The notes: generated by a model from the sequence alone, not told the origin. A stretch of DNA of 64,000 bases from Phoenicibacter sp963592435 (GCA_963592435.1 CAVAWT010000006.1:1-64000); one strand, 5' to 3'; positions 9,258-17,311 are shown, counted from the stretch's first letter. A program made the numbers and translations.

Positions 9258-9286
9258 ATTATATTCTAACTAAAGTATAATGACAA
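9258..9286 (-). promoter_or_regulatory. Strong sigma70-type promoter of the ExbB/DUF2149 operon
   Basis: Minus strand TTGTCA (9286-9281), a 17-bp spacer, and TATAAT (9263-9258). This is the best promoter match seen in the window. The predicted transcript starts near 9251, about 45 nt before the GTG start at 9207. The -35 box begins right after the stop codon of the lipoprotein gene, so the five-gene operon can be expressed apart from the ABC transporter. Read-through from upstream is not excluded because no terminator lies between. Confidence 0.75.
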
Positions 9287-9289
9287 ACC

Positions 9290-10468
9290 CTAGCGTGCCC
9301 GATAAAGCAAGTCTGACACTTGTGAATCGTCTAGTGTTTTGCCATAAAAAGTCGAGAAAAAACTTTTAACGGCATCTTCCACAGAATCGTCAAATTGGTC
9401 AGGATAGAGAAGATGGCTCAACCAAGTGAGACCAAGAATTTGATTTACCGAAGGAGGGTTGTTTAACCAGCAATAGGGCTCATCGGGGACGAGGTAGACC
9501 TTTTCTTCCTGAATCGCGCTCAAACTTTTCCAACCCTGCTCAGTTAAGGCAGTGTTTAAAACCTCCTCATCTTGAAAAAAGAGTATGTCAGGGTTAAAAT
9601 TGTTTAACTGCTCCAAGTCAATTGCGTTTCCAGTTCCTTTGTTGACAGCATTTTCAACAACAATTGCATTTTCGGCAACAACGTCGATGACGCCAGATTG
9701 ATATGTGCCTTTTGCTATCGCGTTGACCCCGTCAGTACCAACAATGTTGGCAATTTTTGGAACGTTTGTGGAATTAGCTTTTGCCTCCTTTGCCTGCTGA
9801 TATGCATTCGTTGCAAATTTGACAAGCTCATCGGCTCGCATCTGTTCTCCAAAAATTTGTCCCAAAAGATTAAACGTTGAAGCATAATCATCCAACGATG
9901 CTGAGATGAAGATGCAAGGTATCCCAAGTTGTTTCTGAAGTTCATCGAGGTCATCGGCAATTCCGTCTTTTGGCTCTCCAACGTCAATTAAAATCTGTGG
10001 GTTCAAATTTGCAATTTCTTCCTTGTTTAAATCTCCTTTTCCACCAAAAACAGCTCCGGTTGCAGGCAGGCTTTTGATGTATTCAGCATCCGCGTAATAG
10101 GAAAGTGACCTTTCGTCCACCGACGTCCCAACGCTAACGAGCTTTTTCGGCTCGAAAGCAAGAAGCACCATCGTCGCAACGTGGCCAGAAGGAACAACCC
10201 TTTCTATGTTCTTTGGGATGCGAGTTTTTCTTCCAGCAGAGTCAACGAACTCGATAGTGTTCCCATCTTCGTTCTCGCTCCCCGAAACGATTCCTGCAGT
10301 TTCATTCGTTCTCGTGCTCGTTACACTTTGCCGAGAGCAACCAGAAAGTGCGCAGGCAGACCCAAATGTTATCGCGATAACAATTAACAGGCACAGCAGG
10401 GTCTGACCCCTGTGTTTAGTGTTGGCACATAGGGTCTGACCCCCTGTTTTTTTAAGTGAAAAGTTCAT
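9290..10468 (-). CDS. FecB-type ABC transporter substrate-binding lipoprotein
   Basis: 392 aa. The signal peptide ends in a lipobox, LSGC, at about residue 45. The mature part fits the periplasmic-binding fold used for iron-siderophore, cobalamin or oxyanion uptake: FVDSAGRKTRIPKNIERVVP, then LNPQILIDVGEP and NPDILFFQDEE. The ending WLNNPPSVNQILGLTWL is typical of the FecB/MolA-like branch. The chosen ATG at 10468 follows AAGGAGGC at good spacing; an earlier in-frame start at 10510 would overlap the ATPase gene and lacks a site. The codons before the hydrophobic core contain two GGGTCTGACCCC-like palindromes. It is the third gene of the ABC operon. The substrate cannot be read from sequence. 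Confidence 0.85.
   Translation of the reverse strand: MNFSLKKTGGQTLCANTKHRGQTLLCLLIVIAITFGSACALSGCSRQSVTSTRTNETAGIVSGSENEDGNTIEFVDSAGRKTRIPKNIERVVPSGHVATMVLLAFEPKKLVSVGTSVDERSLSYYADAEYIKSLPATGAVFGGKGDLNKEEIANLNPQILIDVGEPKDGIADDLDELQKQLGIPCIFISASLDDYASTFNLLGQIFGEQMRADELVKFATNAYQQAKEAKANSTNVPKIANIVGTDGVNAIAKGTYQSGVIDVVAENAIVVENAVNKGTGNAIDLEQLNNFNPDILFFQDEEVLNTALTEQGWKSLSAIQEEKVYLVPDEPYCWLNNPPSVNQILGLTWLSHLLYPDQFDDSVEDAVKSFFSTFYGKTLDDSQVSDLLYRAR
10397..10446. repeat. Two REP-like GGGTCTGACCCC palindromes inside a coding region
   Basis: CAGGGTCTGACCCCTG (10397-10412) and AGGGTCTGACCCCCTG (10431-10446) are imperfect palindromes 18 nt apart in the signal-peptide codons of the lipoprotein gene. The same core occurs in non-coding DNA at 15500-15512 and 15701-15713, so these are copies of a dispersed element. 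They read through in frame (GGQTLC, RGQTLL). Confidence 0.7.
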
Positions 10469-10485
10469 TTCTGCCTCCTTGTTTT

Positions 10486-11262
10486 CTAAGAAAAATAATC
10501 CGGGATGCAAACGCGGATTTTGTCTTCAAAAAGAGAGACCACATTTGCATCGATTGAATAAAGATCGCGAATCAATTCGCGCGTTATAACTTCCTTCGGA
10601 TCACCAAAGGCAACAATTTTGCCTGCGTTTAATGCAAGAGTTTTGTCTGAATAATAAAAAGCATGGTCTGGGTTGTGCGTTGATTGAAAAATGCAAAGAC
10701 CACGCTCAGTCAAATCTTTGACTGCCGTCAAAACTCGAGCAGTGTTTCCATAATCTAGCGCTGATGTTGGCTCATCCATTATTATCGTCTTGGCATTTTG
10801 GGCAAGAGCACGCGCAATCAAGACTAGTTGCTGCTCGCCACCTGAAATTTGTGTGTAGGTGCGATCCCGAAGCTCCAGCAGACCAACAGTTTCAAGAGCT
10901 TCATCGGCACGCTCGATCTGCGCTTTGCCTGGACTAGCAAGAGACGAGAGCTGCGAAGCTGTGCTCATCAAAACAACGTCTCTCACTTTGTAGTCAAAAA
11001 CTGGCAGATGAGCCTGAGGAATGTATGCAACATTTTGCGCTCGCTCACGAGTTGACATGTCTTTGATGTTTTTACCATTAATCTCAATTGTGCCTGAACC
11101 AATTTTCAAAAGACCTAAAATGCACTTAAAAAGAGTCGATTTTCCAACGCCATTTGGCCCCAGAAGAGTAACAAGGCAACCATCCTCAATCTCAAAAGAA
11201 ATGTCGTCAAGCACTTTATGTGTGCCATAGGAAAAACTTAAATTTTTGATGTTTATGCTCAT
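10486..11262 (-). CDS. FecE/BtuD-type ABC transporter ATPase
   Basis: 258 aa cytoplasmic ATPase energising the importer. Visible motifs are Walker A GPNGVGKST (about 35-43), Q-loop AYIPQAH, signature SGGEQQLVLIARAL, Walker B TIIMDEPTSALD and the switch His in STHNPDHAF. The length fits the FecE family. The ATG overlaps the permease stop by 4 nt (ATGA) and the stop lies 17 nt before the lipoprotein start, giving a permease-ATPase-binding protein operon. Confidence 0.93.
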   Translation of the reverse strand: MSINIKNLSFSYGTHKVLDDISFEIEDGCLVTLLGPNGVGKSTLFKCILGLLKIGSGTIEINGKNIKDMSTRERAQNVAYIPQAHLPVFDYKVRDVVLMSTASQLSSLASPGKAQIERADEALETVGLLELRDRTYTQISGGEQQLVLIARALAQNAKTIIMDEPTSALDYGNTARVLTAVKDLTERGLCIFQSTHNPDHAFYYSDKTLALNAGKIVAFGDPKEVITRELIRDLYSIDANVVSLFEDKIRVCIPDYFS

Positions 11263-12305
11263 GCGCTTCTCCTCGTCGTTATGAGGTAGAGAAAAAACGG
11301 CGCACCGACGAAAGCTGTCAAAATCCCAATCGGAATCTCTGTTGCAGTCAGCAAGCGGGAAATGTCGTCAACGACGAGAAGAAAACTTGCACCTAAAAGC
11401 ATCGAGGTCGGGAGCATCACTTTATAGTCACTACCAACAATCATCCGAGAAAAGTGCGGAATGACGAGCCCCACCCATCCAATCATTCCGGTGACTGACA
11501 CGCTTGCAGCTGTTATTATTGTTGAAGCAAAAATTATCAGCATGCGAAGACGGCGCGGATTGACGCCCATCGTGAACGCTTCGTCATCGCCCATCGTCAA
11601 AAGGTTGATTTTCCACCTCGCCAAAAACAAGATTACAAGGCCAAGCACCATGATGGGCAAAACGCTCAAAAGCTTTTCAAACGTTGCACTCGTCACGCTT
11701 CCCATGAGCCAATATGTTATGTCGGCGAGTTCGTTTGAAGGGTCTGCAACCAATTTTGCATAAGAAACGCACGCGCTGAAAAGAGATGAAATCATGACTC
11801 CCGACAAAACAATGACTAAAAGTTGGTTTCCTCGCGCCTTTGCAGAAATCATAACAACGAGAAAAACTGCAACAAGTGCAAAAACAAAAGCCATAACGCT
11901 CACACCTGCGCTTGAAAAGTGTAACAAAATTCCGACTGCCGCTCCAAAAGCTGCCCCTTGAGATGCACCAAGGATGTCTGGTGAGACGAGTGGGTTTTGA
12001 AAAGTTCCTTGGTAGGCAGCGCCAGCGCACGCAAGACAACATCCGACAGCTGCAGCCATCAAAATTCGAGGAAGGCGCACATTCATCAAAAGTGTTTCCA
12101 TTTGACTCGTCCACGTTTGTTCAATTGGAAAAACGCCAGAGAAAGTTATCTTGATAACATTTATTGGATCAATCGAAAACCTGCCTAACATGCATGACAC
12201 AATAATCAGAAAAATTAGAAAAATTGCTAACAATAAAATTGCAAGCGAGCCTCGTGTCTCGTTCTTTCTATAAGTCTTTTTTGACTCTTCTTGCAATTCC
12301 TGCAA
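11259..12305 (-). CDS. FecCD-family ABC transporter permease
   Basis: 348 aa polytopic permease of the iron-siderophore/cobalamin family with about ten hydrophobic segments. Family motifs include VRLPRILMAAAVGCCLACAGA, the FQNPLVSPDILG loop, MGSVTSATFEKL and GMIGWVGLVIPHFSRMIVG. It forms the membrane channel with the downstream ATPase. The start is uncertain: TTG at 12305 follows directly on AAAGGGG, and a TTG three codons later (12296) has better spacing. A TATACT at 12336-12331 on the minus strand may be the -10 box. It is the first gene of the ABC operon. Confidence 0.9.
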   Translation of the reverse strand: MQELQEESKKTYRKNETRGSLAILLLAIFLIFLIIVSCMLGRFSIDPINVIKITFSGVFPIEQTWTSQMETLLMNVRLPRILMAAAVGCCLACAGAAYQGTFQNPLVSPDILGASQGAAFGAAVGILLHFSSAGVSVMAFVFALVAVFLVVMISAKARGNQLLVIVLSGVMISSLFSACVSYAKLVADPSNELADITYWLMGSVTSATFEKLLSVLPIMVLGLVILFLARWKINLLTMGDDEAFTMGVNPRRLRMLIIFASTIITAASVSVTGMIGWVGLVIPHFSRMIVGSDYKVMLPTSMLLGASFLLVVDDISRLLTATEIPIGILTAFVGAPFFLYLITTRRSA

Positions 12306-12390
12306 CCCCTTTAAATTATCCTAGAATTAGTATAATCGATCAGTAAGCTTTGCGCGTGATTTGCTGACAGGAATTTATAAATGCTTTGCT

Positions 12391-13386
12391 CTAAAACTCT
12401 TCCTTTAGGGGTCTCGAAGCAAGAGCGTCAACTGCACTTTTAACGTCTGCGCCGTTCCAAATTATGTCATTAATAACATTTGTTATCGGGAGTTCGACTT
12501 CAAACTTGTCTGAGAGAGTTTGCAGATTTTTTGCAGCAACTGCGCCTTCGACGACCATGCTAGTGTCTGCCTTGAAATCATCGAGCGTCTTTCCAACAGA
12601 TAGATAGTCCTGACCAAAACGCCTGTTTCTTGAATGTCTCGACATGCAAGTGACAACCATGTCGCCGATCCCAGCCAAGCTTTGACATGTTTTTGCAGAT
12701 CCTCCAGCAGCCTCAACCATCCTGCTCATTTCTGCAACACCTCGCGTTATCATGAGCGCTGCCGTGTTGTCGCCAAAGCCAAGACCATAGGAAAGCCCCA
12801 CTGCAATCGCTATAACATTTTTGAAAGTGGCACAAAGCTCAACTCCCAAAACATCCGATGAAGTATAGATCCTGAAATGTGGGCATGAGAACAGGTCGCG
12901 AATGTGATTTGCGAGTTCGATGTTTTTGCATGCGCAAGTTGCAGCACTTGGAATCTGCTTTATGACTTCTTCAGCATGAGTTGGCCCACTCAAGACAGCC
13001 ACGCGCTCTTCGTGCCCCAAAACATCAGTCAACACTTCACTTGCCAACATGCCTGTGTCGTGCTCAGCACCTTTGGAGCAAATTACAACTGGCAAATCGC
13101 TTGACACAAATTGCTTAAATTTGTCTGCAGTTGAGCGCAAAAACTGCGAAGGGGTGACCATGACGCAGACTTCTGCTCCATTAAAAACTTCCTCAAAAGA
13201 TGTGCTTGCAACAATTTTTTCATCGAGTTCAACGTCACTTAAATAAACAGGGTTTTTGTGATTTGAGTTAATCGCTTCAACAATCTTGTGTTCAAGCGCC
13301 CACAAAGAAACGTCATGACCGTTTTTTGCAAAAAGTTGCGCCAAAGCACTCCCCCACGATCCTGCTCCTATGACTGCAATTTTCAT
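12391..13386 (-). CDS. gpsA: Glycerol-3-phosphate dehydrogenase [NAD(P)+]
   Basis: 331 aa cytoplasmic enzyme that reduces dihydroxyacetone phosphate to sn-glycerol-3-phosphate, feeding the acyltransferase PlsY encoded just upstream. The N-terminal Rossmann motif is GAGSWGSALAQLFAKNG. Further marks are VICSKGAE, VAVLSGPTHAEEV, the catalytic Lys region CATFKNVIAIAVGL (family Lys), and GDMVVTC. Length is normal. An AGAGGGAAG site lies about 8 nt before the ATG. It lies 15 nt after plsY in a der-plsY-gpsA operon. Confidence 0.96.
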   Translation of the reverse strand: MKIAVIGAGSWGSALAQLFAKNGHDVSLWALEHKIVEAINSNHKNPVYLSDVELDEKIVASTSFEEVFNGAEVCVMVTPSQFLRSTADKFKQFVSSDLPVVICSKGAEHDTGMLASEVLTDVLGHEERVAVLSGPTHAEEVIKQIPSAATCACKNIELANHIRDLFSCPHFRIYTSSDVLGVELCATFKNVIAIAVGLSYGLGFGDNTAALMITRGVAEMSRMVEAAGGSAKTCQSLAGIGDMVVTCMSRHSRNRRFGQDYLSVGKTLDDFKADTSMVVEGAVAAKNLQTLSDKFEVELPITNVINDIIWNGADVKSAVDALASRPLKEEF

Positions 13387-13401
13387 AGATTTACTTCCCT
13401 C

Positions 13402-14052
13402 TTATTTTTTTGTTATTTTTCTCTCTGTTCCGCTCATCAATCTTGAAATGTTTTCGCGGTGTGCCCAAATGACAACAAGTCCTGTTATCGCAAGCAACGC
13501 GACAGCCAGCGGACTTTCCCCACGCGTGAAAAAGCCAGCGAGTGGATAAAGAACTGCAGCTGTTATTGAGCCCGCTGAGACATATTTAGTCAAAACGACG
13601 ACGAGCAGAAATGATGCAAACAGAATGCACGCCGCAAGTGGGTTCATGGAAACGAAACTTGCGCCAAAGGCAGTTGATATTCCTTTGCCGCCTTTCCAGC
13701 CGAGCCAAGGACAAAAGATGTGACCCATCGTCGCAAAAAAAGTTGCAAGAGCAACTAAAAAATCAATCGAGTTGGCACAAAATGGCACACTGCCCGAATA
13801 AAGAAGTGGTGAGACATGCAAACCCAGCAAAGCTGCCAAAACTCCTTTGGCGAAATCTCCAACAAAAACGACTGCACCGCCGACTTTTCCCATTGATCGA
13901 AGAGAATTTGTGAAGCCGATGTTCCCAGAACCAGACTCTCTCACATCTTTTCCAAAAAAAACCTTTGAAACAATGACACCACAAGGAATTGATCCAAGAA
14001 GAAAAGAGAGAAGAGCTGTGACGAATGAAACGAGAATTCCAGTTGCACTCAT
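13402..14052 (-). CDS. plsY: Acyl-phosphate:glycerol-3-phosphate acyltransferase
   Basis: 216 aa integral membrane enzyme that acylates glycerol-3-phosphate from acyl-phosphate, the first step of phospholipid synthesis. Family motifs are FLLGSIPCGVIVSKVFFGKD, RESGSGNIGFTNSLRSMGK and GHIFCPWLGWKGGKGISTAFG. About five to seven hydrophobic segments are visible. The ATG overlaps the der stop by 4 nt (ATGA). Its substrate is the product of the neighbouring gpsA enzyme. Confidence 0.96.
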   Translation of the reverse strand: MSATGILVSFVTALLSFLLGSIPCGVIVSKVFFGKDVRESGSGNIGFTNSLRSMGKVGGAVVFVGDFAKGVLAALLGLHVSPLLYSGSVPFCANSIDFLVALATFFATMGHIFCPWLGWKGGKGISTAFGASFVSMNPLAACILFASFLLVVVLTKYVSAGSITAAVLYPLAGFFTRGESPLAVALLAITGLVVIWAHRENISRLMSGTERKITKK

Positions 14053-15386
14053 TGTTTGTTGCCTCTCAAAAAAATCCTGACAGGCGTTCCTTTCAGCTCA
14101 AACGAATCTCTCAGTTTGTTTTCCAAGAACCGTTTGTAATTTGAAGTCACGATGTCGGGGCGATTGCAAAAAATCTGAAAAGTCGGTGGCTTCTCGCCAA
14201 CTTGCGTCATATATTTCATTCTCAAAATTGCTTTTCCAGAACTGATTGTGTGACCTGTTTCTCGAATGTCAGCCAGCCACTCATTCAACTTTGCAGTTGA
14301 GATTCTCTTTGAAAAATTTTCATAAGCGCCATTGATTGCATCCCAAATTTTATCAACCTTCTTTCCACTCAAAGCACTTATCGATTGAACTGGTGCATAA
14401 CTTGCAAACTGCATGAATTCTTGCAAGTCTTCTCTCACTTCTTTCTTTCGTTCCGCGCCTTCCACCGCATCCCACTTATTAAGTGCGATGCACATTGCGC
14501 AATTCTTTTCGCTTGCATAATTTGCGACGCGCTGGTCTTCATTTGTTATCCCCAAAGTCCCATCGACGACGAGAATTGCGACATCAGCCTCATCAATTGC
14601 CCTCATTGCTCGAACATAGGAATAATATTCAATGTCGTCATCAATTTTGGCTTTGCGACGAAGTCCTGCAGTGTCGATAATGCGATAGAGCTGACCATCC
14701 CTCTCAAGAAATGTGTCGATTGAATCGCGCGTCGTGCCAGCAACATCACTGACAATGGAGCGATTTTGCTCAGTCAACTTGTTAGTCAAAGTTGACTTCC
14801 CTGCATTAGGGCGACCGATGATCGCAATGCTGATGCAATCATCAACAACCTCTGCATCTTCGTTTGACTCCATTTTTTGAACACGTTCAAAATTATAAAG
14901 TATTAAGTCTAGCAGATCACCAGTCCCATGACCATGAACAGCAGAAATTGCAATTGGTTCACCACAGCCCAGCGACATAAAATTCCACATGGCACTGTCG
15001 TCGCCTGGCGTGTCAAGTTTATTAACAGCCAAAATGACTGGCTTTTTTGTCTTCCTAATCAACTTGGCGACATCTTCATCGTCGCGCTGAATGCCAACTT
15101 GCCCATCCACAACAAAAACGATAACATCAGCCTCGCTCGCTCCAAGAAGAGCCGAGTTGCGAATTTCGCCTTTAAAAACGTCGTCATCAGAAATTTCAAG
15201 GCCACCAGTGTCGATTAAATCAAACGTTTTGCCTCGCCACTCGCAAGGATGAAAAGTCCTGTCGCGTGTGACTCCACGACGCTCATGCACGATCGCTTCA
15301 TCGCGTTCGCACAAGCGGTTAACAAGAGCTGATTTGCCCACATTCGGACGACCCAAAATTGCAACTTTAAAATTTGACATAGACAT
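14049..15386 (-). CDS. der: GTPase Der (EngA), ribosome assembly
   Basis: 445 aa with two tandem Era-like GTPase domains. P-loops are GRPNVGKSAL (about 12-21) and GRPNAGKSTL (about 190), with DTAGL-type G3 motifs (DTGGLEI, DTAGLRRK) and NKxD motifs (NKLD, NKWD). A KH-like C-terminal domain follows. Der acts in late 50S assembly. Two ATGs are close together (15386, 15380). A TAAAAT box lies 6 nt before the second, which would make a leaderless transcript. It is the first gene of der-plsY-gpsA. Confidence 0.95.
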   Translation of the reverse strand: MSMSNFKVAILGRPNVGKSALVNRLCERDEAIVHERRGVTRDRTFHPCEWRGKTFDLIDTGGLEISDDDVFKGEIRNSALLGASEADVIVFVVDGQVGIQRDDEDVAKLIRKTKKPVILAVNKLDTPGDDSAMWNFMSLGCGEPIAISAVHGHGTGDLLDLILYNFERVQKMESNEDAEVVDDCISIAIIGRPNAGKSTLTNKLTEQNRSIVSDVAGTTRDSIDTFLERDGQLYRIIDTAGLRRKAKIDDDIEYYSYVRAMRAIDEADVAILVVDGTLGITNEDQRVANYASEKNCAMCIALNKWDAVEGAERKKEVREDLQEFMQFASYAPVQSISALSGKKVDKIWDAINGAYENFSKRISTAKLNEWLADIRETGHTISSGKAILRMKYMTQVGEKPPTFQIFCNRPDIVTSNYKRFLENKLRDSFELKGTPVRIFLRGNKQ

Positions 15387-15478
15387 ATTTTAACTTGCAA
15401 TCAAAATTTTAGTCTTGCATTTTTTTATATTAAAAATGAACGAACAATGATTTTAAAATAAAAGTTTAGAGTTTCCCT

Positions 15479-15538
15479 AGTTCAAGTGCCATTTTTTTAG
15501 GGGTCTGACCCCATAAAAAATAGAGACACAATTGAACT
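15479..15538. repeat. REP-like nested palindrome, possibly the der-side terminator region
   Basis: Outer arms AGTTCAA (15479-15485) and TTGAACT (15532-15538) enclose GGGGTCTGACCCC (15500-15512). This core is flanked by T7 on the left and A6 on the right, so either strand gives a GC stem followed by a U-run. It is a member of the dispersed GGGGTCTGACCCC family. Between 15387 and the next gene about 500 bases hold no CDS, only this and related repeats plus gene relics. Confidence 0.6.
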
Positions 15539-15588
15539 GAAACACAAAACACCACGCGAACACAAAAAATCAACCCAATCGTAATTTG

Positions 15589-15713
15589 AGGTTTTAGGTT
15601 TTAGGTTGGTGTCTGACACCATCCATTTTTAATGACTATGATGGGGTTTTACTAATCCCTATTACCTATTCCCTAAAACCTGTTGCGCGATAGCGCAACT
15701 GGGGTCTGACCCC
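15589..15713. repeat. Cluster of REP-like palindromes and TTTTAGG repeats
   Basis: A short TTTTAGG tandem tract at 15591-15606 is followed by the 13-nt palindrome GGTGTCTGACACC (15608-15620). A perfect hairpin, GTTGCGC-GATA-GCGCAAC (15682-15699), lies next to a second GGGGTCTGACCCC (15701-15713). Paired hairpins of this sort are typical of REP/BIME elements mobilised by Y1 transposases; no such transposase lies in this window. Confidence 0.65.
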
Positions 15714-15721
15714 TTCTGCTG

Positions 15722-15773
15722 TTTAACCCGTTTATTTACTTCAAGTTTTAACCAATGCCAACAAAGAAAACAG
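15722..15773 (+). pseudogene. Relic junction: MBOAT 3' end followed by DHHW gene 5' end
   Basis: 15722-15751 reads FNPFIYFKF-stop, matching the last nine residues of the intact MBOAT protein (FNPFIYFRF-stop at 21960-21989); 20 nt are identical. Three bases later ATGCCAACAAAG resembles the start of the DHHW gene (ATGCCCACCAAA at 23115). This preserves an ancestral MBOAT-DHHW junction, now cut off by the ATPase gene inserted just downstream. Confidence 0.7.
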
Positions 15774-15830
15774 TCATGGCAGTCATGGGGTTGATTGAAG
15801 GGGTCATTTCTGGGAAGAAATTTCTGCGAC

Positions 15831-15880
15831 GTTGCATATTTTTTTGTATAATAATATGCATAGTTGCATATTTTTGGAGG
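15831..15880 (+). promoter_or_regulatory. Promoter region with direct repeats before ATPase gene 1
   Basis: TATAAT at 15847-15852 lies between two copies of GTTGCATATTTTT at 15831 and 15863, exactly 32 nt apart (about three helical turns), with TATGCATA between. A GGAGG ribosome site (15876-15880) precedes the GTG start by 6 nt. The repeats may be operator sites. Confidence 0.5.
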
Positions 15881-15886
15881 TTTAGT

Positions 15887-17221
15887 GTGCTCAAACGAAA
15901 GATATATGACGAGTTGCTGAAGTGGAAGAACAGCTGGAACAGCAAGGCTTGCTTGATTAATGGGGCAAGGCAAGTTGGAAAAACTTTTTCTGTGAGGGAG
16001 TTTGGAGAAGCTAACTACGAAACTGTCTACGAACTAAATTTCCTAGAAGATGCACGGTTGAAAAGCATTTTCTCAGGCTCGCTTGATTCCGAGACAATTT
16101 TGGCTGGCATAAGGCTAAATTTTCTGGAGCAAAAATTTACTGAAGGAAAAACGTTACTCTTTCTCGACGAAATTCAAGAGTGCCCAGAAGCAATCACCGC
16201 GCTCAAGTTTTTGAGCAAGGATGAACGATTTGACGTGGTTGCAACGGGTTCGGCACTTGGAATTGCTTACGAATCAGTTACCTCATTTCCAGTTGGGAGC
16301 GTTTTTGGAATTACCATGCACGCCCTTTCTTTTGAAGAATTCCTGTGGGCGAAGGGTGTGGAAGCCGAAATGATTAACATGCTGGGAAATCGTTATGACA
16401 CGAGAGAGGCGCTTCCAGAAGCAATTCACAACAAAATGATGGAACTTTTGCGAGAATATTTGGTTGTCGGTGGCATGCCCGAGGTTGTTCAGTGCTACGT
16501 TAAAAGCAACGACATGAGCGCTGTGCATTCTCTTCAAAAAAACATATATTCCGACTATGTCAATGACATCGCTCGTTTTTCTCGTCCAGAAATCAAAATA
16601 AAGGCAGAAAGGTGTTATCGTTCAATTCCGCAACAGCTGGATAAAGAGAATCACAAGTTTCAATATTCTAAAGTTGAAAAGCGTGGCACTGCAAGGAAAT
16701 TTGAGTCAAGCGTGGACTGGTTGGTTAATGCGCATTTGGCGCAGTGTGTTTTCAACGTATCTAGGATTGAATTTCCACTGAAAAACTTTCGCCGAGATGA
16801 CAATTTCAGGCTCTACATGAATGACGTTGGTCTTTATGTTTCAACCTTCGACCTTTCAGTAAAGCAGGCACTCCTAAACGATTCATCAATTGAAGCGGTT
16901 CCAGAAAACAACATTGTGCTCAGAATTGCTAAGGGGGGCATTTATGAGGCACTTGCGGCAGACATTCTGCTTAAAAATGGTAATGAAGTTGTGTATTTTT
17001 ACCGCAATGAACAGGGAAATGTCGAGATAGACTTTCTGATTGAGAGCGAGAACGGTCCACTTCCATTGGAGATTAAAGCTGGAAAAAAGACAAAAACTAA
17101 GTCGCTTAACAGAGTGCTGGAATCGAAAAACGTGCTAATCGGCTATAAATTCGGCTCACAAAACATTGGTGTGGATGGCAAAAAAGTCACAATGCCAGTT
17201 TACATGCTCATGTTTGTGTAA
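15887..17221 (+). CDS. DUF4143 AAA ATPase 1
   Basis: 444 aa member of the AAA_14/DUF4143 ATPase family (COG1373 type). Walker A is GARQVGKT (26-33) and Walker B LLFLDEIQE, followed by the sensor-like VVATGSALG. The DUF4143 region ends in a PD-(D/E)XK-like pattern, VEIDFLI...PLEIKAGK, as in restriction-endonuclease folds. The GTG start is set by GGAGG 6 nt upstream and gives the family N-terminus MLKRKIYDEL; the longer frame from 15755 is a gene relic. Biological role is not established for the family. It lies between MBOAT/DHHW relics (15722-15773 and 17229-17265), so it looks like an inserted cassette. Confidence 0.88.
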   Translation: MLKRKIYDELLKWKNSWNSKACLINGARQVGKTFSVREFGEANYETVYELNFLEDARLKSIFSGSLDSETILAGIRLNFLEQKFTEGKTLLFLDEIQECPEAITALKFLSKDERFDVVATGSALGIAYESVTSFPVGSVFGITMHALSFEEFLWAKGVEAEMINMLGNRYDTREALPEAIHNKMMELLREYLVVGGMPEVVQCYVKSNDMSAVHSLQKNIYSDYVNDIARFSRPEIKIKAERCYRSIPQQLDKENHKFQYSKVEKRGTARKFESSVDWLVNAHLAQCVFNVSRIEFPLKNFRRDDNFRLYMNDVGLYVSTFDLSVKQALLNDSSIEAVPENNIVLRIAKGGIYEALAADILLKNGNEVVYFYRNEQGNVEIDFLIESENGPLPLEIKAGKKTKTKSLNRVLESKNVLIGYKFGSQNIGVDGKKVTMPVYMLMFV

Positions 17222-17228
17222 TTTACAC

Positions 17229-17265
17229 TCTTTCTGTTGCGTTCATCTGTCAAGGGGCGAAAGTG
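17229..17265 (+). pseudogene. Relic 1 of DHHW gene, internal 5' piece
   Basis: TCTTTCTGTTGCGTTCATCT and the following CAAGGGGCGAAAGTG are near identical to 23167-23202 of the intact DHHW gene (codons about 18-29, reading LSVAFI.QGAKV). It starts 8 nt after the ATPase 1 stop. It is too short to be coding and marks the right-hand boundary of that cassette. Confidence 0.75.
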
Positions 17266-17300
17266 ACAGTTCAGGAGGAGGTTAACCTTGCAGTTAAGCA

Positions 17301-17311
17301 TATGGTAAAAT
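17301..17311 (+). promoter_or_regulatory. Extended -10-like TATGGTAAAAT before ATPase gene 2
   Basis: TATGGTAAAAT contains TG-n-TAAAAT and matches the TATGGTAAACT found before ATPase 3 (19031-19041). It lies 50-60 nt before the start. The shared octamer suggests a common promoter or operator design for these two ATPase genes. Confidence 0.4.

Noticed and set aside
15755..15886. Longer N-terminus for ATPase 1 from the ATG at 15755
   Set aside because: The extension is made of relic MBOAT/DHHW sequence and promoter repeats; GGAGG and the family N-terminus fix the GTG at 15887.
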